Below, piece by piece: positions 42,544-51,520 of a stretch of DNA of 64,000 bases (position 1 is its first letter; every line of letters starts with the position of its first letter). A program made the translations under genes and the position numbers. The notes under the pieces are model-generated. The model worked only from the letters and a program-made list of their open reading frames with translations. It had not been told where the DNA came from and ran no database searches. This DNA is from Pseudonocardia endophytica (lineage in GTDB: Bacteria; Actinomycetota; Actinomycetes; Mycobacteriales; Pseudonocardiaceae), in NCBI RefSeq assembly GCF_004339565.1, contig NZ_SMFZ01000002.1, forward strand, positions 3,038,001 through 3,102,000, written 5' to 3'.

Positions 42544-43998
42544 ATGCGCGTTCTGGTCGTCGGCGCCACCGGCTACATCGGGTCCCGGCTCGTCCCGCGC
42601 CTGCTCGCGGCGGGCCACGCGGTGCGGGTGCTGGTGCGGACCCCGTCGCGGCTCGACGGGCACGCCTGGGCACCCGATCGCGTCGAGGTCCGGGTCGGTG
42701 ACGCCACCGATGCCGCGACGGTCGCGTCCGCCTGCCGCGGGACCGACGCCGTCGTGCATCTCGTGCACGCCATGGACGGTCCTGGCTACGCCGAGCGCGA
42801 CCGGGCCGCCGCGCGGGCGCTGGCCGACGGCGCCGCGGAGGCCGGCGTCGGCCGGATCGTGTACCTCGGCGGTCTGCAGCCGGACGCGCCGGACGGCGAG
42901 GTGTCCGGTCACCTGAGCTCGCGCCGCGAGGTCGGCGACATCCTGCTCGACGGGCCGGTGCCGACCGTCGTGCTGCGCGCCGGGATCGTCGTCGGTACCG
43001 GTTCGGCGAGCTTCGAGATGATCCGGCACCTCACCGAGACGGCGATGAACGGGCCGCTCGTGCTGCCGCTGCCGGACCGGCTGTGGAACCGCATCCAGCC
43101 GGTGGCCGTCGACGACGTGCTGCACGCCGTCGTCGGATGCCTGCGTCTTCCGTCCGATGTGCACGGTGCCTTCGACGTCGGCGGGCCGGAGGTGCTCACG
43201 TACCACGGGCTGATGGCCGGGTACGCCGAGGTCGCGGGGCTGGCCCAGCCGCTCCCGCTGCCGGTGCCGGTCTCCGCCCCCCGGCTGACCGCGCGGGCGG
43301 TCTCGGCGCTGACGCCGGTCGGGCGCGGCCTGGCCGAACCGCTCGTCGAGTCGATGCGCCACGAGCTGGTGTGCGACAAGGAGAGTCTCGACGAGCTGTG
43401 GCACCTGGTCGGCGAGCCACCTGGCGGACCGACGCCGTACGCCGAGGCCGTGCGACGGGCTCTCGACGAGGACGGCGACGCCGGCCGCGGCGCTGCGGAC
43501 CCACCCGGTGCCGGGCCGCTCGAGCTCGTCTCCGAGCACGCGCACGACGTGCACGCACCGGCCCGCGCGGTCTGGGCGGTGATCGAGACGCTCGGTGGTG
43601 ACACCGGGTGGTACACCGTGCCGGGCGTCTGGACCGTCCGCGGCTGGCTCGACCGTCTGGCCGGAGGGCCCGGTGACCGGCGCACGCGGCCGTCCCGGTT
43701 CGCGCCGGGGGAGGCGCTGGACTGGTGGCGGATCGAGGAGGTCGATCCCGGGCGCCGGCTGCAGCTGCGCGCCGAGGCCAAGATGCCCGGAACGGCTCGT
43801 CTGGAGCTGCGCGTCGAGGAGACCGGGCGCCGGACGAGCCGCTACGTCCAGCGCGTCACGTTCCGCCCGCGTGGGATGGCCGGCCGGGCCTACTGGTTCG
43901 CGGTACAGCCCGCGAGCCGGTTCGTGTTCGCGGTGATGGCCCGCACGATCGCCGGTGTCGCCGTCACCCGGCACCGCCAGGCCGTCCGGGCCCTCTGA
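42544..43998 (+). CDS. NAD(P)H-binding SDR / DUF2867 two-domain protein
   Basis: 484 aa. Residues 1-280 form an atypical SDR (VLVVGATGYIGSRLVPRLLAAGHAVRVLVRTPSRL, VVHLVHAMDGPGY). The C-terminal about 170 residues match DUF2867 (VWAVIETLGGDTGWYTVPGVWTVRGWLDRLAGGPGDRRTRPSRFAPGEALDWWRIEEVDPGRRLQLRAEAKMPG), a START-like fold. The fusion is widespread, and its role (quinone- or lipid-related reductase) is unproven. CAGGAT lies 6 nt before the ATG (leaderless). Confidence 0.9.
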   Translation: MRVLVVGATGYIGSRLVPRLLAAGHAVRVLVRTPSRLDGHAWAPDRVEVRVGDATDAATVASACRGTDAVVHLVHAMDGPGYAERDRAAARALADGAAEAGVGRIVYLGGLQPDAPDGEVSGHLSSRREVGDILLDGPVPTVVLRAGIVVGTGSASFEMIRHLTETAMNGPLVLPLPDRLWNRIQPVAVDDVLHAVVGCLRLPSDVHGAFDVGGPEVLTYHGLMAGYAEVAGLAQPLPLPVPVSAPRLTARAVSALTPVGRGLAEPLVESMRHELVCDKESLDELWHLVGEPPGGPTPYAEAVRRALDEDGDAGRGAADPPGAGPLELVSEHAHDVHAPARAVWAVIETLGGDTGWYTVPGVWTVRGWLDRLAGGPGDRRTRPSRFAPGEALDWWRIEEVDPGRRLQLRAEAKMPGTARLELRVEETGRRTSRYVQRVTFRPRGMAGRAYWFAVQPASRFVFAVMARTIAGVAVTRHRQAVRAL

Positions 43999-44026
43999 CC
44001 CCGAGACGCAACTGACCCCGACACGC

Positions 44027-44075
44027 AACGAACGGGCCGTTCGAGCAATCATGTTGCTCGAACGGCCCGTTCGTT
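44027..44075. terminator. Palindrome family 1, copy 4
   Basis: Perfect 22-bp arms (44027-44048 and 44054-44075) around a 5-nt loop. The core is GGGCCGTTCGAGCAA rather than GGCACCTTCGAGCAA, with compensating changes in both arms. It is the first of two tandem palindromes between the convergent DUF2867 and sugar-ABC genes. Confidence 0.85.
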
Positions 44076-44131
44076 CGCGCGGTCGTCCCCCCCGCCTCAC
44101 CCGGCCCACTCGCGCCACCCGCCCCGCCCCG

Positions 44132-44184
44132 CGAACGAGCGGCACCTTCGGGCAATGGCATTGCTCGAAGGTGCCGTTCGTTCG
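44132..44184. terminator. Palindrome family 1, copy 5
   Basis: Arms beginning CGAACGAGCGGCACCTTCG and its near-complement, with two mismatches that allow wobble pairing, around a CAATGGCATTG centre. It lies 57 bp after copy 4, so this gap has one strong signal for each converging operon. Confidence 0.8.
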
Positions 44185-44225
44185 GAAGGGGAGAGGTGGG
44201 GCGGCCCGGACGAGTGGGTGGGCGC

Positions 44226-45500
44226 CTACTTCTCCTCGGCGTGGTGCCTGCCGGTGACCGACGTGCCGTGCTCGCGGGCCTGCGCCACCTGTTCGGCGCG
44301 GTCCTCGCTCGCCATGCGGGTCAGCTCGGCGCCGGCCTCCGGGTCGCGGGTGAGGTTGTCGCCGGTGGACGGGTCGAACACATGGATCTTCCGCGCGTCC
44401 AGCCAGAACTCGGCCTCGCGGCCCTCCCGGATCCGGCTGGTCGAGTCGATGGACACGATCGCCTGCGTGCGCAGCTGGTCCGAATCCAGCTCCCGGGACA
44501 GCTCCTTGAGCTGCGCCGCGACCTCCTCGGGGGCCTCGTACGGGATGTAGGCGAACTGCGAGTCGCCGAGCCACTCGGTGACGTCCACGCGGGCCGAGAA
44601 CGTCGAGCCCACGTGCTTCTTGGCCTCGTCGACGAGCGACGCGTCCTCGAAGTACTCCGGCCGGATCCCGACCAGCACCAGGTCCTTGCCCTTGATCTTC
44701 TCGGCGCGCGCCGAGTCGAGCTCGATCTTTCCGAACGGGGTCTCGAGCGCACTACCGGACACCGTGGCGGGCAGGAAGTTCATCGGCGGCGAGCCGATGA
44801 ACCCGGCCACGAACAGGTTGACCGGCTGCTCGTAGAGCTCACGCGGCGACGCGACCTGCTGGATGACGCCCTTGCGCAGCACGCAGACCCGGTCCCCGAG
44901 CGTCATCGCCTCTGTCTGGTCGTGCGTCACGTAGACGGTCGTGATCCCCAGCCTGCGCTGCAGGCGGGCGATCTCCGTGCGCATCTGGCCGCGGAGCTTG
45001 GCGTCCAGGTTGGACAGCGGCTCGTCGAACAGGAACGCGTCCGCGTCCCGCACGATCGCCCGGCCCATCGCGACGCGCTGGCGCTGACCGCCGGACAGGT
45101 TGGCCGGCTTGCGCTGCAGGTGCTCGTGGAGCTCCAGGACGTCGGCCGCCTCGTTGACCTTCTTGCGCACCTCGTCCTCCGGCGCCTTGGCCAGGCGCAG
45201 CGGGAACGCGATGTTCTCGAAGACGGACAGGTGCGGGTAGAGCGCGTAGTTCTGGAACACCATCGACAGGTTCCGGTCGCGCGGGGCCTTCTCGTTGACC
45301 CGCGTGCCGCCGATGTCCATCTCACCGGAGGTGATGTCCTCCAGTCCGACGATCATCCGCAGCAGCGTGGACTTCCCGCAGCCGGACGGGCCGACGAGGA
45401 TCATGAACTCGCCGTCGGCGATGTCCATGCTCACGTCGTTCACGGCCGGGAAGCCGTCCCCGTACTTCTTGACGATGTTCTTCATCTCGATCGACGCCAT
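44226..45500 (-). CDS. Sugar ABC transporter ATP-binding protein (SugC/UgpC/MsmK-like)
   Basis: 424 aa. Walker A is GPSGCGKST, signature LSGGQRQRVAMGRA, Walker B FLFDEPLSNLDAKLR and the H-loop VYVTHDQTEAMTLGDRV. A C-terminal OB-type regulatory domain follows. It energises the two permeases encoded upstream; SugC in mycobacterial trehalose import is the closest functional analogue. It starts ATG with AAAGGAA upstream, 33 bp after the permease, and is the last gene of the operon. Confidence 0.93.
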   Translation of the reverse strand: MASIEMKNIVKKYGDGFPAVNDVSMDIADGEFMILVGPSGCGKSTLLRMIVGLEDITSGEMDIGGTRVNEKAPRDRNLSMVFQNYALYPHLSVFENIAFPLRLAKAPEDEVRKKVNEAADVLELHEHLQRKPANLSGGQRQRVAMGRAIVRDADAFLFDEPLSNLDAKLRGQMRTEIARLQRRLGITTVYVTHDQTEAMTLGDRVCVLRKGVIQQVASPRELYEQPVNLFVAGFIGSPPMNFLPATVSGSALETPFGKIELDSARAEKIKGKDLVLVGIRPEYFEDASLVDEAKKHVGSTFSARVDVTEWLGDSQFAYIPYEAPEEVAAQLKELSRELDSDQLRTQAIVSIDSTSRIREGREAEFWLDARKIHVFDPSTGDNLTRDPEAGAELTRMASEDRAEQVAQAREHGTSVTGRHHAEEK

Positions 45501-45533
45501 GGCCGGTCGGTTCCTTTCTCGAGAAGTACGGGA

Positions 45534-46367
45534 TCAACCCTTGACGGCGCCGTTGGTCAGACCGGCCACGATGCGGCGCTGGAAGATCAGCACCAGCACG
45601 ACGACCGGGATGGTGACGATCACCGCGGCGGCGGCGATCGGGCCGTTCGGCGACTCGAACTGCGACGCGCCGGAGAACAGGCCCAGTGCCGCGGGCACCG
45701 GACGGGCCGCTCCCGACGACGTGAGCGAGATGCCGTAGGCGAAGTCGTTCCACGCGATGAAGAACGCCAGGATCGCGGTGGTGAACACGCCCGGCGTCGC
45801 CAGCGGGACGATCACCTTGCGGAACGCCTGCCACGTCGTCGCGCCGTCCACCTGCGCCGCCTGTTCCATCTCCCACGGGATCTCGCGGAAGAACGCGGAC
45901 AGCGTCCAGATCGACAGCGGCAGCGTCAGCGACAGGTACGGGATGATCAGGCCGGGCCAGGTGTCGTAGAGCCCGATCAGCCGCCACAGGTTGAACAGCG
46001 GCGTCACGATCGAGATCACCGGAAAGATCGCCACGCCGAGCGCCGTGGACAGGATGAGCTTTTTCCCCCTGAAGTCCAGCCGGGCGATCGCGTAGGCGGC
46101 GAACATCGCCAGGATGCACGCGATCGCCGTGGCGATCAGGCAGATCCCGAACGAGTTCCGCAACGCGGGCAGGAACAGGTCCGCGGCGTCGCCGACGAGG
46201 ATCTGGGAGTAGTTCTCCCAGGAGATCTGCGTCGGGAGGAACGCCTTGTTCGAGATGTCGTCGGACGACTTCAGCGACAGCGAGATGATCCAGCCGACCG
46301 GGAACAGGGCGTAGATCACGATCACGACGCCCGCGATGTACCAGAGAACCTTCTCCCGGGTGGACAT
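45534..46367 (-). CDS. Sugar ABC transporter permease (MalG/SugB-like)
   Basis: 277 aa with six membrane helices and the MalG-type EAA loop EMEQAAQVDGATTWQAFRKVIVPLATPG. VLWYIAGVVIVIYALFPVGWIISLSLK begins the protein. It forms the channel with the partner permease. Its ATG overlaps the upstream permease stop by one base (TGATG). Confidence 0.93.
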   Translation of the reverse strand: MSTREKVLWYIAGVVIVIYALFPVGWIISLSLKSSDDISNKAFLPTQISWENYSQILVGDAADLFLPALRNSFGICLIATAIACILAMFAAYAIARLDFRGKKLILSTALGVAIFPVISIVTPLFNLWRLIGLYDTWPGLIIPYLSLTLPLSIWTLSAFFREIPWEMEQAAQVDGATTWQAFRKVIVPLATPGVFTTAILAFFIAWNDFAYGISLTSSGAARPVPAALGLFSGASQFESPNGPIAAAAVIVTIPVVVLVLIFQRRIVAGLTNGAVKG

Positions 46368-47326
46368 CACTTCTCCCCTCGTGCCTGGGACAGGTCGACC
46401 TTGAATCCCTTGATGAACAGCGCGCAGATCAACGCGACGGACAGGAACAGCAGCACCGAGACCGCCGATCCGAGCCCGATCTCGACACGCGAGATCGTCT
46501 GCCGGTAGGCCAGGAACGACACCGTCTCCGTCGAGTTCGCGCCGCCCGTCATGACGAACACGCTGTCGAACACGCGGAACGCGTCCAGCGTGCGGAACAG
46601 CAGCGCGACCATGATCGCGGCCTTCATGTTCGGGATGGTCACCTTCGTCATCCGCTGCCACCAGGACGCGCCGTCGACCTTGGCGGCCTCCTGCAGCACG
46701 TCGGGCACCTGGGCCAGTCCGGCGAGCAGCAGCAGCGAGATGAACGGCGTGGTCTTCCAGATCTCGGCCAGGCAGATCACGAACAGCGACGACCACGTGC
46801 CGTCGAACCACGCCGTGTCCGCCGTGATGCCGGGGATCCAGTCGAACCACGAGTTCACGAACCCGGAGTCGGCCGAGAACGCGAACTGCCAGGCGAACGC
46901 GGACACGACGGTGATCACCGCGTACGGGATCAGGATCGCGGCCCGCAGGATCGGCCGGATCGCCTGCAGCGCCTTCATCATCACCAGCGCCAGCGCGAAG
47001 CCGAGCACCAGCTCGACGGCGACCGTGACCACCGTGATGAACAGCGTGACGCCGAACGAGGTCCACCAGATCTCGTCGCCGAGCACGACGAGGTAGTTGT
47101 TGATCCCGATGAACTCGCGGTTCTCCGGGTCGGTGAGCCGGTAGTCGAACAGGGAGTAGTAGAACGCCTGGACGATCGGGTACGCCGTGACCAGCAACAT
47201 GATCACGAACGCCGGTCCGGCGAGCATCCAGCCGAGCCGCTGCTCGGCCTTCGCCCGGTCGCTGGCGCCGCCCGGTCCCGGAGCCGGGTCCGTCGTGGAG
47301 GGAGTCCGTTCCGTCGTGGTCGTCAC
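46367..47326 (-). CDS. Sugar ABC transporter permease (MalF/SugA-like)
   Basis: 319 aa. After a Thr/Pro-rich cytoplasmic lead come six membrane helices and the EAA loop LQEAAKVDGASWWQRMTKVTIPNMKA. FVIMLLVTAYPIVQAFYYSLFDYRL is typical of the MalF/SugA side. GTG 47326 overlaps the binding-protein stop (GTGA). Confidence 0.93.
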   Translation of the reverse strand: MTTTTERTPSTTDPAPGPGGASDRAKAEQRLGWMLAGPAFVIMLLVTAYPIVQAFYYSLFDYRLTDPENREFIGINNYLVVLGDEIWWTSFGVTLFITVVTVAVELVLGFALALVMMKALQAIRPILRAAILIPYAVITVVSAFAWQFAFSADSGFVNSWFDWIPGITADTAWFDGTWSSLFVICLAEIWKTTPFISLLLLAGLAQVPDVLQEAAKVDGASWWQRMTKVTIPNMKAAIMVALLFRTLDAFRVFDSVFVMTGGANSTETVSFLAYRQTISRVEIGLGSAVSVLLFLSVALICALFIKGFKVDLSQARGEK

Positions 47327-48621
47327 AGGAGCTTCTCCTTCGCCAGGACCGCGCGGATCAGGTCCGCGGTCGCGGGGCCGACGGTGTTCGGGTCGATACC
47401 GCCCGGCGGGTGGTAGAGCCGCTGGATCGACTCCGAGACCTCGGAGTAGTAGGCCGTCTGCGGGCGCGGCTTCGCCTGCTGCAGCGACTGCGCGATGACC
47501 GGGGCCATCGGGAACTCCTTGACCACCTCCGGGTCGGTGAAGACCGAGATCTTCGCCGCGGGGTTGCCGTTGGTCAGGAAGTACTGCTTCTGGTTCTCGG
47601 TCGAGACGATGCACTCGGTCGCCTGGTAGGACAGGTCGACGTTGGTGCTGAACGCGCTGACGCCCAGGTTGATCCCGCCGTAGGGCGGGGCGCTCGGCTT
47701 CGACGCGTCGGTGCGCGGGTAGAGCGCCCACCCGTAGTCGGACTGGGTGCTGGCCGGGGCGGTGCCGTCCTCGACGGCGCTCTTGACCTTGCCCCAGATG
47801 AACGGCCAGATCGGCGAGAACATCGCGTCGCCGTCCTGGAACGCGGTGGCGTTCTCGTCCTCGCCCGACGTGGAGAAGCTGGACCCGGCGACGGGTGCGG
47901 TCGCCTTCATGATCTCGGCGGCCTTCGTCGAAGCCGGTGAGTCGAGCCCGAGCTGGACACCCTTCGGGTCGCCGGGCGACGGGTTGGTGATGATCTCGCC
48001 GCCGCCGCTCTCGACGAGCGCGTTCAGCCAGACCGTCAGCGACTCGGCGCGCTTGCCCTGTGCGGCGACCTGCTTGTTCTTCTTCTGCGCCGCGGCGATG
48101 ACCTGGTCCCACGTGACCGGCTTGGACATGTCCAGCCCGGTCCCGGCCATCATCGACTTGCGGTACCAGAGCAGCTGCGTGTTCGCCCAGAACGGGACGG
48201 TGACGAGCTTGCCGTCCCAGCTCGCGCCCTCCTTCGCGGAGTTCGCGACGCCCGCGGTGGTGCGCTGACCGACGTCGGCAGGCACCGGAGCCAGGAACCC
48301 GGCCTCGGAGAACTCCGGGATGTAGGGCGGGTCGATGCTCATGATGTCGATCGACGTGTCGTTCGCGGCGAGGCGGCGGACGAGCTGCTGGCGCTGCTCG
48401 GACGACTCGCGCGGCAGCGTCGAGACGGCGATCTGGTACTTCCCGCCGGACGCCGCCGTGCATTTCTGCGCGATCTCGGCCTGGCCGCCGTCGTCCGGGT
48501 TGATGAACCAGGTCAGGGTCGGTGGCCCGGCGGGCCCTCCGGCGCATCCGGCGAGACCGGCGAGGGCGGCGACCGCCACACCGGCCGCCAGGACGCGGCT
48601 CCTCCATCTACGGCGACGCAT
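47323..48621 (-). CDS. Sugar ABC transporter substrate-binding lipoprotein (LpqY-like)
   Basis: 432 aa with lipobox LAGC (Cys26). The mature protein shows an LpqY-like pattern: TLTWFINPDDGGQAEIAQKC, VSTLPRESSEQRQQLVRRLAANDTSIDIMSID, WANTQLLWYRKSMM, TVWLNALVESGGGEI and GGINLGVSAFSTN. Similarity to mycobacterial LpqY and the identical gene order (LpqY-SugA-SugB-SugC) suggest trehalose or another alpha-glucoside as ligand; this is inference. It is the first gene of the operon. A LacI-type operator lies 189 bp upstream. Confidence 0.9.
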   Translation of the reverse strand: MRRRRWRSRVLAAGVAVAALAGLAGCAGGPAGPPTLTWFINPDDGGQAEIAQKCTAASGGKYQIAVSTLPRESSEQRQQLVRRLAANDTSIDIMSIDPPYIPEFSEAGFLAPVPADVGQRTTAGVANSAKEGASWDGKLVTVPFWANTQLLWYRKSMMAGTGLDMSKPVTWDQVIAAAQKKNKQVAAQGKRAESLTVWLNALVESGGGEIITNPSPGDPKGVQLGLDSPASTKAAEIMKATAPVAGSSFSTSGEDENATAFQDGDAMFSPIWPFIWGKVKSAVEDGTAPASTQSDYGWALYPRTDASKPSAPPYGGINLGVSAFSTNVDLSYQATECIVSTENQKQYFLTNGNPAAKISVFTDPEVVKEFPMAPVIAQSLQQAKPRPQTAYYSEVSESIQRLYHPPGGIDPNTVGPATADLIRAVLAKEKLL

Positions 48622-48809
48622 GGGCGTTCAACTCCGAACTCTCTGCGGGACGGGGACGGACGGGACGGGGACAGGGACGGCGGACGTGCCCGGCGCGGGC
48701 GGCGACCGTTCGTCGGGGAGGGGAGCGGGGACGGGTCCGTTCGGGCGCACCGGCACGGACCTCCCCCTCGTCGACGTCCCGGCAGGTCGGATCCGGCAGG
48801 CCCCTCGCC

Positions 48810-48823
48810 TGGAAACGCTTTCA
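48810..48823. promoter_or_regulatory. LacI-family operator upstream of the sugar ABC operon
   Basis: TGGAAACGCTTTCA fits the TGNAANCGNTTNCA consensus of LacI/GalR regulators exactly. On the minus strand a TTGACA (about 48858-48853) and a weak TCAGAG lie just upstream, so a bound regulator would block initiation of the lpqY-sugABC-like operon. Confidence 0.82.
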
Positions 48824-48918
48824 ACCTCGAACTCTGACCCCTTCGTGTGATAGGTGTCAAGGGTCACAATCGTGATCGTTATGGCTGCGTGAGAGATTCA
48901 GCCAGATTCAGAAGTAAG

Positions 48919-48932
48919 TGCAAACGCTTCCA
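48919..48932. promoter_or_regulatory. LacI-family operator upstream of the LacI gene
   Basis: TGCAAACGCTTCCA also fits TGNAANCGNTTNCA. It lies 23 bp before the LacI GTG, between the divergent sugar-ABC and regulator genes. The two sites are 109 bp apart, so autoregulation or looping is plausible. Confidence 0.82.
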
Positions 48933-48954
48933 AGATTTCGGGTTATCGTGAGCC

Positions 48955-49989
48955 GTGCCCTCCTCGGTCAATCTGGCCGACGTCGCCCGCCTGGCGGGGG
49001 TGTCGCCGGCGACGGCGTCACGGGCGCTGTCCGACCATCCGCACGTCGCACCGAGCACGCGGGAACGGGTCTGGCGGGTCGCGCGGGAGCTCGAGTACGT
49101 CGTGTCCCCGGAGGCGTCCCGGCTGGCCGGAGGGGCGACGGGCCGGGTTGCGGTCGTCGTCCCGCACCTGTCGCGCTGGTACTTCGGCGCCGTGCTGGAG
49201 GGGTTGGAGGCGGGGCTGCGGACCGCCGGGTTGGACCTGCTGCTCTACCGGGTCGGTGACGCCGCGGACCGCGCCGCGTTCTTCACCGAGCTACCGGCGC
49301 GGCGCAAGGTCGACGCCGTCGTGCTGGTCGGGCTGGCCGTCGACGACGAGGAACGGGGCCGTTTGGAGCGGATCGGCGTGCAGATCGTCGCTGCGGGCGC
49401 CCAGGTCGCCCCGCACCCGTCGGTGCGGATCGACGACCACGTGGCCGGGCGCCAGGCCGTCGACCACCTCGTCCATCTCGGACACAAACGGATCGCGATG
49501 ATCGCCGCCTACGATCCCGAGCAGCGCGGCGCGCACCCGGCCGGACGGACGTCGGCGTACTTCGCGGCGCTGGCCGACGCCGGGCTGCCGGTGGACGAGG
49601 AGCTGGTGCGGACCGTGGGCTGGGGCGCGGACGAGGGGGCCGAGGCGATGGGCACTTTGCTCGGGCGGTCGGCACCGCCGACGGCGGTCTACGCGCACTC
49701 CGACGAGGTGGCGCTCGGTGCGCTCCGCACACTGCGCCGGGCCGGCCTGCGGGTGCCCGACGACGTGTCGGTGATCGGCGTGGACGACCACCCGCTGGCC
49801 GCGCTGACCGACCTGTCCACGGTCGGCCAACCCGCCGGGGAGGTGGGGACGATCGCCGGCCGGATGGTCGTCGCCGGCCTGCGTGGTGAGGCGTTCGAGG
49901 CGCCGGTCCTGGTCCCTACCCGGCTGGTGGTGCGTGGCAGCACCGGGCCGCCCCGCCCGGATCGTGCTCTCGGACGGAGGAGGCGGTGA
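48955..49989 (+). CDS. LacI-family transcriptional regulator
   Basis: 344 aa. The N-terminal HTH and hinge are VNLADVARLAGVSPATASRALSDHPHVAPSTRERVWRVARELEYVVSPEASRLA, followed by a periplasmic-binding-like sensor (VAVVVPHLSRWYFGAVLEGLEAGLRTAGLDLLLYRVG, DDVSVIGVDDHPLA). It most likely represses the divergent sugar importer through the two operators in the shared 333-bp gap and is relieved by the imported sugar. GTG 48955; TATCGT lies 5 nt upstream. Confidence 0.94.
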   Translation: MPSSVNLADVARLAGVSPATASRALSDHPHVAPSTRERVWRVARELEYVVSPEASRLAGGATGRVAVVVPHLSRWYFGAVLEGLEAGLRTAGLDLLLYRVGDAADRAAFFTELPARRKVDAVVLVGLAVDDEERGRLERIGVQIVAAGAQVAPHPSVRIDDHVAGRQAVDHLVHLGHKRIAMIAAYDPEQRGAHPAGRTSAYFAALADAGLPVDEELVRTVGWGADEGAEAMGTLLGRSAPPTAVYAHSDEVALGALRTLRRAGLRVPDDVSVIGVDDHPLAALTDLSTVGQPAGEVGTIAGRMVVAGLRGEAFEAPVLVPTRLVVRGSTGPPRPDRALGRRRR

Positions 49990-51311
49990 TGGCGGTTCCG
50001 GAGCTGACGATGCGCGCCACCGGCCCCGAGCTGCTGGCTCTCCCGTGGGACCAGCCGCTCGGCGAGTGGAGCGTCACCGACGTCCCGATCCGCGACGTGC
50101 CGGTGGGGCCGAGCCGTCATCTCGTCCGGTTCGTGGAGGCGGACGGGACGCTGTGGGCGCTCAAGGAGCTGCCGGAGCGGATCGCGCGCCGCGAGTACGA
50201 GGTGCTGCGCCGGCTCGAGGTCGACGGGCTGCCCGCCGTGCGACCGGCGGGGGTCGTGCACCAGCCGGAGCACGACGCGTCGATCCTGGTCACGCGCTAT
50301 CTCGTCGGGTCGTGGCAGTACCGGCGGCTGTTCCTGCGGCTGCCGCCCAACCGCCCGCGCCACCGCGCCCGGCTGTTCGACGCGATGGCCGGGCTGCTCG
50401 TCGAACTGCACCGGCACGGCGTGTTCTGGGGCGACTGCTCGCTGGCGAACACGCTGTTCATGCGCGACGGGCAGCTGTTCGCGGCCTACCTGGTGGACGC
50501 CGAGACCAGCGAGGTCCACGCCACGATCTCGAACGGCCAGCGCGAGCACGACCTGGACATCATGGTCGAGAACGTGGCCAGCGGGATGATCGACCTGGCG
50601 ACGCGGCTGGAGCGCCCGCCGGAGATCTACCCGCAGCTGATCGAGGAGGCGCAGGGCATTCCGGACCGGTACCGGGCGCTCTGGGACGCGCTGCACGCCA
50701 CCCCGACGTTCGCGTTCGGCGACCGGTACCGGGTGGAGGGCAAGATCCGCGAGCTGAACGACCTCGGGTTCGCCGTCGACGAGCTGTCGCTACGGCCCGT
50801 CGAGGGCGACGCGGGGCAGGCGCGCCTGCAGGTCGCGGTGGGCGACAAGACGTTCCACAGTGAACGGTTGCGGGAGCTGACCGGACTGGACGTGGGAGAG
50901 GGGCAGGCGACGATCCTGCTCGGCGACCTGCGTGCCCACCAGGACTGGCTGCGACGTCGGACCGGTCACGAGGCGGGCGGCGACGAGCTGGCGCGCAGCT
51001 GGCGGGACGTCTGCTTCGACCCCGGCACGGCTGCGGCGCACGAGGCTCTGGGCGGGGTGGGCACGCCGGTGCAGGCCTACTGCGACCTGCTCGAGGTGCG
51101 GTGGATCCTCTCCGAGCGTGCCGGCGCCGACGTCGGCAACGACGCCGCACTGGCGGCGCTCGGCAACTCCGCGCCGACCGACTCGGCCGCGCGCACCGCC
51201 GTCGCGGACGCCGACACGGGGCAGATCCCGCGCCTGGACCCGGGCCTGCTGCACACGCTCGACGCGGAAGCGGGCATGTACGACGAGGACGCCCGCAACC
51301 GCGACCTGTAG
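49989..51311 (+). CDS. DUF4032 domain-containing protein (kinase-like N-terminus)
   Basis: 440 aa. The N-terminal part resembles small kinase folds: LWALKELPERIARREYEVLRRLE, LLVELHRHGVFWGDCSLANTLF (a catalytic-loop-like HRHGVFWGDCSLAN) and YLVDAETSEVH (DFG-like position). The DUF4032 region follows, with VQAYCDLLEVRWILSERAG. The activity is unproven. ATG 49989 is chosen because GGAGG lies 8 nt upstream; GTG 49986 would overlap the LacI stop by four. It lies immediately downstream of LacI, so it may be co-transcribed with it. Confidence 0.88.
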   Translation: MAVPELTMRATGPELLALPWDQPLGEWSVTDVPIRDVPVGPSRHLVRFVEADGTLWALKELPERIARREYEVLRRLEVDGLPAVRPAGVVHQPEHDASILVTRYLVGSWQYRRLFLRLPPNRPRHRARLFDAMAGLLVELHRHGVFWGDCSLANTLFMRDGQLFAAYLVDAETSEVHATISNGQREHDLDIMVENVASGMIDLATRLERPPEIYPQLIEEAQGIPDRYRALWDALHATPTFAFGDRYRVEGKIRELNDLGFAVDELSLRPVEGDAGQARLQVAVGDKTFHSERLRELTGLDVGEGQATILLGDLRAHQDWLRRRTGHEAGGDELARSWRDVCFDPGTAAAHEALGGVGTPVQAYCDLLEVRWILSERAGADVGNDAALAALGNSAPTDSAARTAVADADTGQIPRLDPGLLHTLDAEAGMYDEDARNRDL

Positions 51312-51404
51312 CGGGCTGCTCGGGCTCGGCCGGGACGTCCTGACGGTGCTCCTGCCCACCGACGAGCTGCAGCCGGCCGGCACGGGGAGCAGTGCCCCCG
51401 ACCT

Positions 51405-51459
51405 CCGAACGAACGGCACCTTCGAGCAACGGCATTGCTCGAAGGTGCCGTTCGTTCGG
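51405..51459. terminator. Palindrome family 1, copy 6
   Basis: Perfect 25-bp arms (51405-51429 and 51435-51459) around a 5-nt loop CGGCA, the longest perfect copy. It is located between the convergent DUF4032 and EF-G2 genes. The remaining sequence to 51520 is G/C-rich and non-coding. Confidence 0.85.
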
Positions 51460-51520
51460 GACGGGGGTTGGCGGGCGTGGCTGGGTTGGCGGGCGTGGCG
51501 GGGTGGGCGGGGCGGGGCGG

